DNA of 64,000 nt, taken from contig CAJFCV020000003.1 in NCBI GenBank assembly GCA_904066235.2, forward strand, positions 4,402,001-4,466,000, written 5' to 3'. The translations under genes were made by a program, and so were the position numbers. How positions within the stretch are numbered: position 1 is the stretch's first letter; every line of letters starts with the position of its first letter. Source of the DNA: Bursaphelenchus xylophilus. Taxonomy: Eukaryota; Nematoda; Chromadorea; Rhabditida; Aphelenchoididae. This document shows, piece by piece, positions 36,201 through 46,701 of the stretch. The notes beneath the pieces are model-generated. The model had not been told where the DNA came from. It was given only the letters and a program-made list of their open reading frames with translations, and ran no database searches.

Positions 36201-37306
36201 TTACAACCGCATTCATTTGGCATTGTACTTGCAGCTACAGTAACCCCGTTGGAAGTTGTCGAAGAGGCGGTGACTCCTCCGCACATTATTCCACAATAAT
36301 CCGTCGTTTCCATGGCTACAAAATAAGGGGTTGAAAAGGGAAGAGGTCTGGGGAAAAAGGTGTCTCCAAATTTTGGAGTGAACACAAAAGAAAAAGGATT
36401 TTGAAAGTTCAGAGGTTATAGTCTAGGCTGCACCCAAAGTGAACGCTTGGTTTTTACGGCAAAAATACTATGGAATAAAAAATATGTATATATTTTTATG
36501 GAAAATTAATAAATAAATGACCTACGGATTTGACATAAAACATTAGCTGTCTGTGTACAACTACCATAATGTAATTTGTGGTCGCTAGATTGGATGAATA
36601 AACAGGAATCATTGGTCGAAGCGTCCTAAAGATATTGTACATCTGATTGAAAATCCATTTGATCTTTAATTAAATATTACACAACGTCCACCTACCCCAA
36701 CAATTGTATCCTCAATAGTCGACTTGGTTACCAGAGATTTGTACGAATTGTGAGGGCACATATACGCGATCATCTCATACTCCACATTTCCCACTAACTG
36801 ACCAACCATCAGTGGAGTTGAACTCTGCGCAAATTTAGACCAGTCTTATGGGAAGAAAGTTTACAAAAACAGGACAGAGTAAAGAAGGGCAAAAATGAGT
36901 TTGAGGCTAGGGAAAACAATCAATTTCTAACAATTCTAGATTGCAAAAAAGGATGACTTGCAAAGAAAAAAGTGCTGTAAACCATTATTATCGGCTCACC
37001 TGCGAGATCAGACTCGTGAGGTTGGTCAACAAATTTTTCTCTTGGATATGTGCCAAAAATCCGCCCAAACTGGAGCACTTTTTGTCGGCCGCCGCCCAGG
37101 ATCCGCCTGATCCGTTAACAACTTCGAAACAAGTTTGTTCTCCATTCACCGTTAGCGTTGTGCCATCACACGTGCAAGATGTTGAGACTGAAAATTTCAA
37201 CTTTGGATCATTACAAGACAAGGGAATTCTATCCCCATTTTGCCAACCTACCCTGAGACAACCCGCTAAGAAAGCAGAATATCAACAACTTCTTCAATTC
37301 ATCCAT
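33274..37306 (-). CDS. Type I membrane protein with two C-type-lectin-like modules
   Basis: Fourteen minus-strand exons: 37306-37252, 37187-37000, 36824-36696, 36625-36526, 36315-36035, 35858-35727, 35667-35568, 35500-34865, 34800-34395, 34348-34269, 34009-33977, 33908-33750, 33687-33612, 33547-33274; phases agree and give 882 residues. Residues 1-18 are a signal peptide. Two homologous lectin-like modules (about 19-157 and 158-328) each have CFE, GGxW, KC, F(L/V)AHI, YMCPxNSYK, CLFI, LHYG and a terminal VLC(Q/E)I. A Ser/Asn/Thr-rich mucin-like stalk (about 329-540) and a spacer lead to one membrane segment at about 640-668 (WVWLLIVLLAVAVLILFFGI). The cytoplasmic tail of about 207 residues has Pro-rich parts. 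WND-type sugar-binding residues are not evident, so carbohydrate binding is doubtful. Intron 10 has a GC donor. Likely a surface receptor or matrix protein. Confidence 0.85.
34038..34107. other. Strong 70-nt hairpin inside an intron (miRNA-like)
   Basis: The 5' arm CTGGGGTCTCCAGAAAA pairs with TTTTCTGGAGGCCCCAG over 17 positions, with a single G-T wobble. Looser pairing continues inward to a TGAAGCTTCA loop palindrome. It sits in intron 10 (34010-34268) of the lectin-like gene. Length and shape suit a microRNA precursor on either strand, but a short fold-back repeat is equally possible. Confidence 0.45.
34121..34243. repeat. Small inverted repeat in the same intron
   Basis: ACACAGTGAGATGAT at about 34121 and ATTATCTCACTGTGT ending about 34243 are complementary at 14 of 15 positions, separated by roughly 90 AT-rich bases. 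Together with the hairpin next to it, the intron appears to hold fold-back elements. Confidence 0.4.
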
Positions 37307-39272
37307 TCTCGAGACATTCGGCGGCCAGCACAGTCATAGACGTCCTATCAACGGTTCACGGAAATGGATGTTCTGCTCCCCGCATTTCCCGAACACGGGA
37401 TATTCGGTATTCCGAAGAATGCCGGGGAATTGGTTCACAATGGAGCGTTGCTCGGAACGACCGGCCGTTGCAACGGCGGGTCGCCCGGAAACTGTTGATA
37501 TGCCTCGGGGGATAATCAGGATTTGTTATTTACGTGAAAACTCCAAGGAACAGCCATGAATATGAATTAGGATGATGTTGATCGGTTGGCCCATAAAAGG
37601 GAGATCTTTCAATGTTTTCGATGCAAATTTTTTGTATTTTTAGATTTGATGCAGCAATGACCACAAATTTCAAAATTCATCATCTTCTTCGTGGTCTTTT
37701 ACACAGTAATTTTTACCGCCTTTTTGAGTTATTTACAGTAAAATAAAGAAACTTCCAGTTCCTCTTGCACTTCCAAGGACAAAAAACAACTCAACCCAAA
37801 AATTTGAAGGTTATTTTGTAGCTGACTCCGCAAGAGGGCAAAAGACCGTAAGAAGAAGAAAGCACAATTCCAGACCGAAAAAAAGGAATTTTCAAAGATT
37901 GAGGCGTGATGAGATAAGAGAGCAGAGAAGTCTCTTCGCTTCCTTAAAAACGGGGTCAGACAGAATGGGAGAATCTGGAAACGGGCTTAGAATTAAAAAT
38001 TAAGAGTATGTTGCAGCCATTTATAGGGGGCTGCTTTCTTGGGGCAGAAACAGCTGTACATTGTGAAATACAAGTGATTATCTCGCTTTCTCATCTTTAC
38101 TATCCAATAACACTCGCAATCAGAGTTCCGTTTGGCAAACACAATAAAATAAATGTCAACGAGCTTGATGAACAGTGGCTAATAAAACTCAATAAAGCAT
38201 AATAAATATTATTAATTCAAATTACACGGAGTAATTTGATTATATTTCCCTTCATACCCGCTGGTATCCAAACCTTTCCCTTCCATGGCAAGTATCGGAG
38301 AAACTAGTAAACAGTGATAATCCGATGAGATCACAAGTACTGTAGAAGCCGCAAAGAGGGGATTATCCCTTTCTTTCAGCGAGGTTTTAAATAGAACGGC
38401 AATTTGTGATATGAAAACAAAGTTGGTTCCGTATTTTCGTGGGGAATCCGTGGACCGACTAAACTGATTTTACGGGTTGAGTAGTACTTTCATGATTTTA
38501 ATGTACCTTTTTTACGGCTGGAAGGTCACCAGTTCCTTGTTTGGCTGCATTGTCTGTTGTAATGATGACAAGCAGCCAATTTGATGCCATGTCTGTAGTT
38601 TTGGAAGGATTTTGAGTATTTTAATGACTATTTAGCCAACTTTCTCGAAGTTTTACATCAAAAAGTTCTTGTTTGTTACTGTTGCTCACAAAACTGAATG
38701 TAATTTTTATCGCGCTTGGCAAATAACAACGCTTTCCATGGGAATGTGCACCTGCAACAAACCAAATAACAATTTCCAAAACATTGTTAAACTCCTTCGA
38801 TTTTGTTTTTTGCAGTAAAGAACGCTCCGTTGCCCTTCAAATTGTATTAACGTCTCAACAATATAATTTTATTAATTATCAACAAAAAGGTTTGTAGAAG
38901 TTGTAGCACGGTAAAACTATGTAAAATGTAAATCAAACCCAGAAAAAGGAATTGTACTTGAGAATAATTTACACGTTGATTGAGGTGGTTTAACAGCGAG
39001 GAGAGGAGACTTTGTACAAGTGGAATACAAGTAAAAAGAAACGAAAATAAAGTCTGAGACGGGGAGAATTGTTGCACGAGTTGAAGCACCGATTTGTGGG
39101 AGGAATTTAAAGAAACATACTGTAGAGTTTGCTCTACAGTAAGAAAAAATTGTGATAAAGTCATCGGAATCAACCAGGGAATTGCTGAAGGAACCCATAT
39201 GAGAAGTTATAATACACAGATTCCCCAAAAAAAAGGTCACAAAACAACCTCGGAATCTGCGAAGAATCAAAT
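37307..39272. other. Intergenic, no gene seen
   Basis: Holds the promoter of the lectin-like gene and the 3' flank of the RING gene. Frames are short and without motifs. A perfect short palindrome, TACTGTAGAG-TTTG-CTCTACAGTA, lies at 39118-39141. Confidence 0.4.
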
Positions 39273-41723
39273 CTACAATGAACCGGGCTGATTGATAGAC
39301 ACAGCGACGTTCGTTTGATTAATCGTCTTCTTGCACTCATCCGTCGAGTTGTACATCTGCCACAACTTGTCGTTGTCCACGCTGGCCTCGGACCTCACAA
39401 TTGGCTGGACGGTAGCCGATTTCTTGGGCTTTTGGAGTTGCGGTGGAAAAATTGAGCCGGGAAATTGAGCATTCTGCATGAGGGCCTGTAGATTCTGTTG
39501 ATAAAGCTGAGGGAGTTGCAGTTGACCCAGCATTATTGGATTAAACGCCGCAAAATTGGGCATTTGCTGGCTGAGCATCTGCTGGAAAAGGGCCATGTTT
39601 GCGTTGGGAGAAGCTGACATAGGGCTGGGTGTAGAAGTTGTATGCTTTCTCACTGTTGGACTAGCCAAGGATGGTGTTGAACTGGCCGAATGAAACGGCG
39701 ATGGAGATGGTAGACTGAGCATTGGCATTCCATTTGAAAGATTGCCGACCGGAGAATGGCTTGAACCGGCTTGTCCAGTCGATGGATTCATGGAACTGGC
39801 CTTATTCTGCATGTTCAAAGCTGGAACACCCTTCAAAGCGCCCAATAAAAAGGGGTTTTGTCCGTTCTTGATTCCATTCCCTTTGTTGCTGGCCATATTC
39901 TTGGACATTGCCATTGCCTGGCTAACCGTCATTCCTGGAGCCATAGCTCGAGCTTGATTGACGACCATTCCAAAACCATTGCTGGCACTGGCCGGAGTCA
40001 CCGGCTTTCCTGGCTCGGCTTTAACCTGTAGCGCTGGACCTGTACTCATTGTTGGCCCTTCTAATGCGGATTTAATCAGAGGGTTGTGCAAATTAGCCGT
40101 CGAATTCATGATTTTAGCTGGCTTTCCTCCATTCATCGGGCTCTGAGCCGGCCGTTTCTTTCCTTGAGGGCTCAAGGAAAACGATGGCTGTTGAAGTTGA
40201 GCTGCCAAGACTGGATGATTCGCTACGTTAACTCCGTTAGTTTTTGGTGGAGTTTGGTTGGCAGTAAATTGGGGAAGAGGCGCTTCAGCGGCTGATAAAA
40301 GAGGCTGGAAATCTTCGGGGCGAGGGAGTGAATTGCCAAACGAATTTCTTTTGATCTGATCTACCAAATTTTGGCTATCTGCCCGTTGAAGAACCTTCAT
40401 CTGGTCGTTGTTCATCTTCACGACCTCAGGGGTCATATTATTTCGATCCAAAACTGGCTCTTCCAACATCGATTTTAATGTGGGCGCTTCTGTTTCGTAG
40501 CATTCTTTCTCCAGAACTGGCATGTCTTCAATGAGTTCACTGAGAGGTTTCCAAACGAAATCACAGAAGATCCACACCCGACCATCATCGGAGCGCCCGG
40601 AATCCAGTAGAATCTGATGCATCATGGCCGAGTCTTCGATCTGCAGACCCTCTTTTGTATATATATTAATGACCACGTTCTCATCTTTAACTATTCGTTC
40701 CTTCAAGAATTCCCTCAACACTCGGGCTTGCATATTGTATTCCACCACAAAAACCATGGCCTCATCTTCGATGTAGAGCGGTTCCTCATGGCTCTGGTCG
40801 GGTTTTAAGACCTTTGCATCGACCCGTATCCTCAGCTCAATGTTCCTTCCATCCGATTCCAGCATAACATGATCTGCCCACTTAACCATCGATCTCGCCG
40901 CCAATTCCAATTCAATGTTCCGTAACTTTCCTTTCACTTGGAGTTCGTTACAAAACTTTAGCTTGTTGTTGTAAGCAACAGCCGATTCCAATGGCAGCGA
41001 ATTCAGGACAAACAGATGCATTGTGGAATCGGGCAGAATCCACTTGCCAAATCCAGTGGCCGGGCATGATGTCGAACATGCTGGACAGGATGGTTGCGCA
41101 ACCAAACGGGAGACCAGGCAAAGGCGGCAGTCTGAAAATGGAGGCCATTTAATGATCGGAAAGAGAGCCGGAAGTCGGGAAACCGAATGCAAGCGAGGCA
41201 GATATGCAAATGAAAAATGCGGGAAAGTCCCGTAATTGAAATTTTAAGCGGGGAATATCGAATAAAATATCTTGAATTGGAATGCATTTTTAGGCCCAAA
41301 GAATGGGTAATATTTTAAAGTTCAACTGGAGACGATCATGAACAAGAAATGCGGGAAATAATCTTTGAAAATCGACTTCCACGCAACTTCCGCAGTAAAA
41401 AATTACTTGATTATTTCGTTAACTGGTTTGCGGGAAAAATGTCCCGAAAAACGTACTGGTTACGGAAAGTTACATTTTTTGACGGAAACTACCAATCTCA
41501 GGCATTGATTTAGGTAACGGAAATATCAAAAATGCCCCCAAAAACGAAGAAAACCCCCTCTTTCGTCGAAAAACCTACAAAGCTTTCCGCAACATTGGAT
41601 TCTACAAGGATCCACGTATACATCCTGGCATAAGGAACATGTGGTCATGTCTTTTTCCATCGACAAATTTTCCTTTGAAGTCGATGGCTGGCATTCCATG
41701 CAATCATTGGTATCATCTGTCAT
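39273..41723 (-). CDS. RING plus RAWUL-like protein, PCGF (Polycomb) candidate
   Basis: Two exons, 41723-41579 and 41131-39273, joined in phase 1, give 667 residues. Residues about 29-70 form a RING finger, CSLCQ...QCCGKLYCRLC...PSCPAC, aligned best with the PCGF/BMI1 type. The position normally filled by the zinc-binding His (C-x-H) is Lys here. A later region (about 130-225) with VLREFLKERI, VVINIYTKEGLQIED and WIFCDFVW resembles the ubiquitin-like RAWUL domain that follows the RING in PCGF and RING1 proteins. The remaining 400 residues are Gln-, Met-, Ser- and Pro-rich, with a KKRPAQSP basic patch. PCGF proteins pair with RING1 in PRC1 to ubiquitinate histone H2A; C. elegans has a PCGF-like protein, MIG-32. 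The orthologue is not proven. ATG follows ATATTAG by five bases. Confidence 0.78.
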
Positions 41724-42266
41724 TGTTGTCTAATATTATGTAAGAGGGAGGTTGGCAAGATGCCTTGAAGATGGCTTAAGGTAACGCTCGATCTCTGACT
41801 TTGTTTAACCCGAATTGAATGACCTCCTGGAAATTGGGGCATTAAAACACGATTTCTGAGTCACTGAATTAGCCGTGGACATAGAAAAAAATCGATTTTG
41901 AGTTTTTTGTTTTAAAATGACCGTAGGCATCCAATAAACATATGACTGAAATATTTTTGTCTAATTCTCCCATTAACATACTGTAATTTACAATTTAATG
42001 TTTTTACAGTAATCGACTATTACTCCAAAACTACGCATCGTAAATAGTTGAAATTAAGAATACTTATGTTTTAGCACATGCTCGTCAAAGTGAATACAAA
42101 ATTTTGGCACTCAGGTTACTGTAACATACCGCAATGTTGGTTCGGCCACACAAAATCGGCCATAAAAAAGTTGTTTCTGAAAACCCGCAGCTGATTTTTA
42201 CATATGTTAATCAGCGTAAAATTCTGCCCTATACACATTAAAAAAAAGTTTAAAAAGTCGTGCCCC

Positions 42267-42344
42267 GATTTTCGTGGTGTAGTGGATTTTGGTCAAGTTT
42301 AGTATTCCGAAGGTCGCGGGTTCGATCCCGGTGGAACCAAAATC
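42267..42344 (+). pseudogene. tRNA-like sequence in left arm of palindrome
   Basis: An A-box-like TGGTGTAGTGG and a B-box-like GGTTCGATCCC are at tRNA spacing, and the ends GATTTT and AAAATC can pair. The T stem has a mismatch and no clean cloverleaf or anticodon could be drawn, so this is a degenerate tRNA or a tRNA-derived Pol III promoter carried by the element. Confidence 0.55.
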
Positions 42345-43316
42345 CGTAAAACCGCACAAAACTTCAAAAAATCGTGTTGAGGGGAATTGATAATATACAT
42401 GCAGAGTACCAAAAACTGTATCATGGGTTATTCGCAAATTAGAAGGAATTTTTCGGAGTTAAAATTATTATTTTGGTCTTCGCGGATTCTGGCCCAAATT
42501 TAGTTAAGCAAAATGGCTAAAAATGATAATATATACCTTTTCTAGCCTTCTGAGTTCAATGCACCCAATTTTTCGGACCTAGGTTTACTGTAACATGGCG
42601 AAAACGGATTTCGGCCGCTAAAATCGGCCGTAAAACTGTTCATTGCAAGTATACGCAGCTAATTCTTCGATTTTTCGAATCAGCGTGAAATTTTGCCCCA
42701 GAATCATTGTATAATATGTCTTAGCTGACCATTTTTATTTCGCAGAAATTTTGCACTGAAGATTACATACAAATTTTTTGGTTGAAAAAAAAATTTAAAA
42801 ATTTGGGTTTTTGGTCTATAAATGTGTGGATCCATCGTTTAAATTCAGATTTGAAGTATTTTTGGCTTAATCCAGAACTAATGCAGTTTTATTTACAATT
42901 TTCAAACTTGAAAGTAATTCACCACAGTGAAAAATGTGTTTAACTGAGAAAGTCAACTTTGAGTGTCACTAGTGTGGAATTTCATGCTGATTCGAAAAAT
43001 CGAAGAATTAGCTGCGTATACTCGCAATGAACAGTTTTACGGCCGATTTTAGCGGCCGAAATCCGTTTTCGCCATGTTACAGTAGTCCTAGGTCCGAAAA
43101 ATTGGGTGCATTGAACTCAGAAGGCTAGAAAAGGTATATATTAGCCATTTTTCTTAACTAAATTTGGGCCAGAATCCGCGAAGACCAAAATAATAATTTT
43201 AACTCCGAAAAATGCCTTCTAATTTGCGAATAACCCATGATACAGTTTTTGGTACTCTGCATGTATATTATCAATTCCCCTCGACACGATTTTTTGAAGT
43301 TTTGTGCGGTTTTACA

Positions 43317-43394
43317 GATTTTGGTTCCACCGGGATCGAACCCGCGACCTTCGGATTACTAAACTTGACCAAAATCCACTACACCACGAAAATC
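43317..43394 (-). pseudogene. tRNA-like sequence in right arm of palindrome
   Basis: Mirror copy of the 42267-42344 sequence on the minus strand, almost identical, with the same A- and B-box-like motifs (plus strand: GGGATCGAACC and CCACTACACCA). Confidence 0.55.
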
Positions 43395-43830
43395 GGGGCA
43401 CGACTTTTTAAACTTTTTTAAATGTTTCTAGGGCAGAATTTTACGCTGAACAACATATGTAAAAATCAGCTGCGGGTTTTCAGAAAAAAATTTTTTACGG
43501 CCGATTTTGTGCGGCCGAACCTATATTGCGGTATGTTACAGTAACCTGTATGCCGAAATTCTGTGTCTATTATGACGAGCATGCTCGGAAACATCAGTAT
43601 TCTCAATTTCAGCCGCTTCCTATGCCTAGTTGTCTAGTAATGGTCGATTACTGTAAAAACATTAAATTGTAAATTACAGTAGGTTAATGAGAGAATTAGG
43701 CAAAAATATTTTGGTCATATGTTTATAGGATGCCTACAGTCAATTTAAGATCAAAAACCCAAAATCCATTTTTTTCTATGTCCGGGCCTAACTGGCGGCT
43801 GATTCAGTGGCTCAAAAATCGTGTTTTAAG

Positions 43831-46190
43831 GAAAAAAGTCGGTGAGAAATGTAAAATCATACAAAAACATTGCTCGAAACAAGGATTCAAAAGACGATTT
43901 GAAGGATAGATAGGTTCGTCAGACACGTGTAGCGATCGTAAAAGTCATCGTGACTAAAATACGGAGCATCTCTCGGCAAGGTTTAGTTTTTTTTGTGTGT
44001 TAAACTCGCAAAAAACATGAGAATAGATTGAAAATGTTAAATACAGCATCCCACTAAGCGTCAAACTTGGCAAAAAAGGTCTATACAAGAAGATAACGGT
44101 CAAAAATTAAGTAAAATCAAAGAAAAAATCAAAAAATAATCATAAAAATTAAAAATCCATCAAAAATTGTTCATTATAGGTTGAGATTTGGTGATAACGG
44201 CAATGAATCATTTATTTGATGGGTGTGGCATTAAATCAAAGACGATTAAGTACTGTACGCAGGGAAATAGTAAAGTTATCTTTGGGAAGTTAATTAAACC
44301 AACGAGAACTTGGCTAAAAAAAGTGATTCATAGGGCCAAAATTCGTTTAATAATCAAATTTGTAAACGAAAACATATCGGGTTCGGATCCAGCTTACAAA
44401 AATCACAAAAAACAAGAAAACAGCCAGAAAATCGGATAATCTGTTCAATTATTTGATTACTTTTTACACAAATTTCACAACCAATTACAATTAAATCCCC
44501 CACCGTAACCGAACACACCGCAAGAAACCGACGCCCTTACACTTTACTGTGACAATTCTTCAGAGGGGAAAAATACTTTTTTTCTGGGAGCGAGAGGAAT
44601 GGAGGGGGGATGAAAAAAGACGAATACCATAGTGTTTTGCTCTCCCACCCTCGACGCCCTCCTCCTCCGGCCCGCTCTCTGCACGAGGCTGACTAAAGAG
44701 TAGTGTAAAATCGTTTTTGGGGAGAACAAAAAGGAAAAAATTTCTTTGAGCGAAAATAAAAAATTCTTTGCGGAGAAATTGTGCGTCCTTGAAGGAGAGA
44801 GGGCGTGGAGGGAGGAGAGGGGCGAGAGAAAACAGAGGGGATAAAAAGAGTGCGCCAAATGGAGAAACGCAGAGTGTTCTCGCGTTTTCTCTTTGAATGA
44901 GCCTTTTTACCCGACCCCCACTTGCGTCGGCTGCAAATGTCGTTGAAATGCGGACTCGGCCCCGTCAAATGAGATTAGCCACACCCTCAAGGGCGCACAG
45001 TGCAGTGTAAACTTCCAAAAAATCGGTCACTCTGACTGGAAATCGACAGAAACGGGACGATTTTTTATCGCAAAACTATAGATACGAGCGAATGTAATCG
45101 TAAAATATATATTTGCCACTACACTGCACACTCCATCTCGTTGCACAGCTGACACATTTTTTGGAAGCCCTCCCTCCCGAACTGACCGTAACCCATTACT
45201 CTATGTTCTATGCCTCCCTCTTCCGTCGACGCACTCTCTCGTCCACTCCATTTTTCGCTCTCCCGAAGCCGCCTTTCGGAAATAATAAGAAGCGCACAAA
45301 AAGATAGGTTATCGGAAGAAGAGAGGGCGACAGACATCTATAGTGCTCCACGATTACTACACGCACATTAATAACGTCGATCGGCGATGTAAAACCAATT
45401 CAAAGGGAAGGCTAGAGAAAAACTCTCACGATCTCCTCGCAATTAGTGCTCTCTCGTTTTCTCTTGAGACCTCCTTAAAACATAATGGTATTTTTTGAAG
45501 GACTAGAGTCTGTGGAGGTTCCCAATACTTCACACTACTATCTAAGCCATCTTGCAGTTTTCGCATTAAAAATGTCTCTTCCACCCTCCTCAACAACAGT
45601 GCTATCTCGCGCCAAAGTGGGTCTAATCGGATGGCGAGTGCGTGGCGGGCCGATTAAGCTCGGATGAGGGGCCGGCCCTTCAACTGGACTTGCGAAAGAG
45701 CAAGACTTGCAAGGAGAGTGCTAGGAGAAAGACAAAAAGATCGTTCGGAACAAAGAGACGCGCCGAGAAACCGACTCATTTCCCAAAGATCGCACGGTGC
45801 GTCTCAATGACTCTTCTCTAATCAATCGCCCGTGTATTTTATAACACAGCAAGGGGCCGCTCAAGGGCTCAACTCGCTGTTTGACGTTAAAAATTGTTGA
45901 CGTCGAGTGGAGGCCGAGGAGAAATGGGGGAGCAAATCGCGGGAGCGGAGCGAAAATGCGCGCACGATCTTCGTAAATCACACATAAACATTTGTGGCGT
46001 TCGCAGAGAGCGTGCGGCGCAAGGAGGGCGGGCACACAGTGAGCGTGGCTTTCCCGTGCCGACATATGGTCGACCAAATAACAGCCTATTTTATGGTAGA
46101 CGAGGCACAGTAATTAGCTGCGGATATGTTGCCTAGGGACACGCGAGCGGGCGATTGCGTGGGGCCGGCGCATACTAAACACCCTCGGAG
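43831..46190. other. Gene-free region, partly GC-richer than surroundings
   Basis: From about 44.5 kb GC content rises and purine-rich stretches such as GGAGGGAGGAG occur on one strand, giving long but biased frames that lack any family signature. It may be conserved regulatory DNA or the 5' region of an unseen gene. Confidence 0.35.
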
Positions 46191-46243
46191 AATGATCGGA
46201 ATACAGTAGACTCCATTACAGAAGGTACTGTATTCCAATCATT
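46191..46243. other. 18-bp stem hairpin, candidate small RNA precursor
   Basis: AATGATCGGAATACAGTA pairs with TACTGTATTCCAATCATT at 17 of 18 positions around a 17-base loop. The stem is short for a canonical pre-miRNA unless weaker flanking pairing is counted. Confidence 0.4.
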
Positions 46244-46670
46244 ACTCGTTTCATCTTATGACTATACATAATAGGGTCTGATAAGGTGTTCGCAACATTA
46301 CAAACATTGTACCAGCCCGCTGACCGTCGACTGACCACTCCCTTCAGCCCCTCCCCTGTCCTTAACACACCCGGTGCACTCGAGTCGGTATCCCCTAGCG
46401 ACATTTGCATAATATCGTATGGTAATGAGATGGGATCGTAATTACTGGGTCTTTGTGGCCCGCGCAACCGAGCGCAGCACTCATTAGGGGCACCGTAACC
46501 CAACGGGGACTCATACTCGGGCAACTAAGCCATTTTACGGATGATTAAAGTGCTCAAACCAGGGGGGAGGGGGGATGCCGGACACGTTATGGTATATACG
46601 GTGGATTCGACCCTGGCTGAGGAGGGGCGGACGGACTACAGTCCGGGGAATGGCCTCTCCTCAAAGTATG

Positions 46671-46701
46671 GGGGCAATCAGCAGGGGGAGGGGTAAGGGG
46701 T
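46671..46701 (+). other. Possible G-quadruplex motif
   Basis: Four runs of at least four G (GGGGG, GGGGG, GGGG, GGGG) are separated by loops of 9, 1 and 3 bases. A further G-rich tract, GGGGGGAGGGGGG, lies about 110 bases upstream. Confidence 0.4.

Larger units (their letters stand above)
41841..43830. repeat. Two-kilobase palindromic fold-back element
   Basis: The left arm (about 41841-42695) is the imperfect reverse complement of the right arm (about 42975-43830), with a central spacer of about 280 bases. Matching landmarks include a shared reverse-oriented open frame (42207-42437 minus and 43212-43421 plus, nearly the same peptide) and the outer ends ATTAAAACACGATTT and AAATCGTGTTTTAA. 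Each arm also holds two diverged direct copies of a block of about 120 bases (left arm near 42109-42230 and 42583-42700) with the pattern ACTGTAACAT...CGGCC...AATCGGCC. No transposase is evident, so it is probably a non-autonomous fold-back transposon or MITE. Confidence 0.85.

Noticed and set aside
42267..42344. Functional tRNA gene
   Set aside because: A- and B-box-like motifs are present, but the T stem is mismatched and no clean anticodon arm could be drawn; kept as a tRNA-like pseudogene.
42207..43421. Two near-identical peptides in opposite orientation, possibly a gene pair
   Set aside because: Both translate the same tRNA-like and flanking repeat sequence in the palindrome arms, so they are repeat sequence rather than protein genes.
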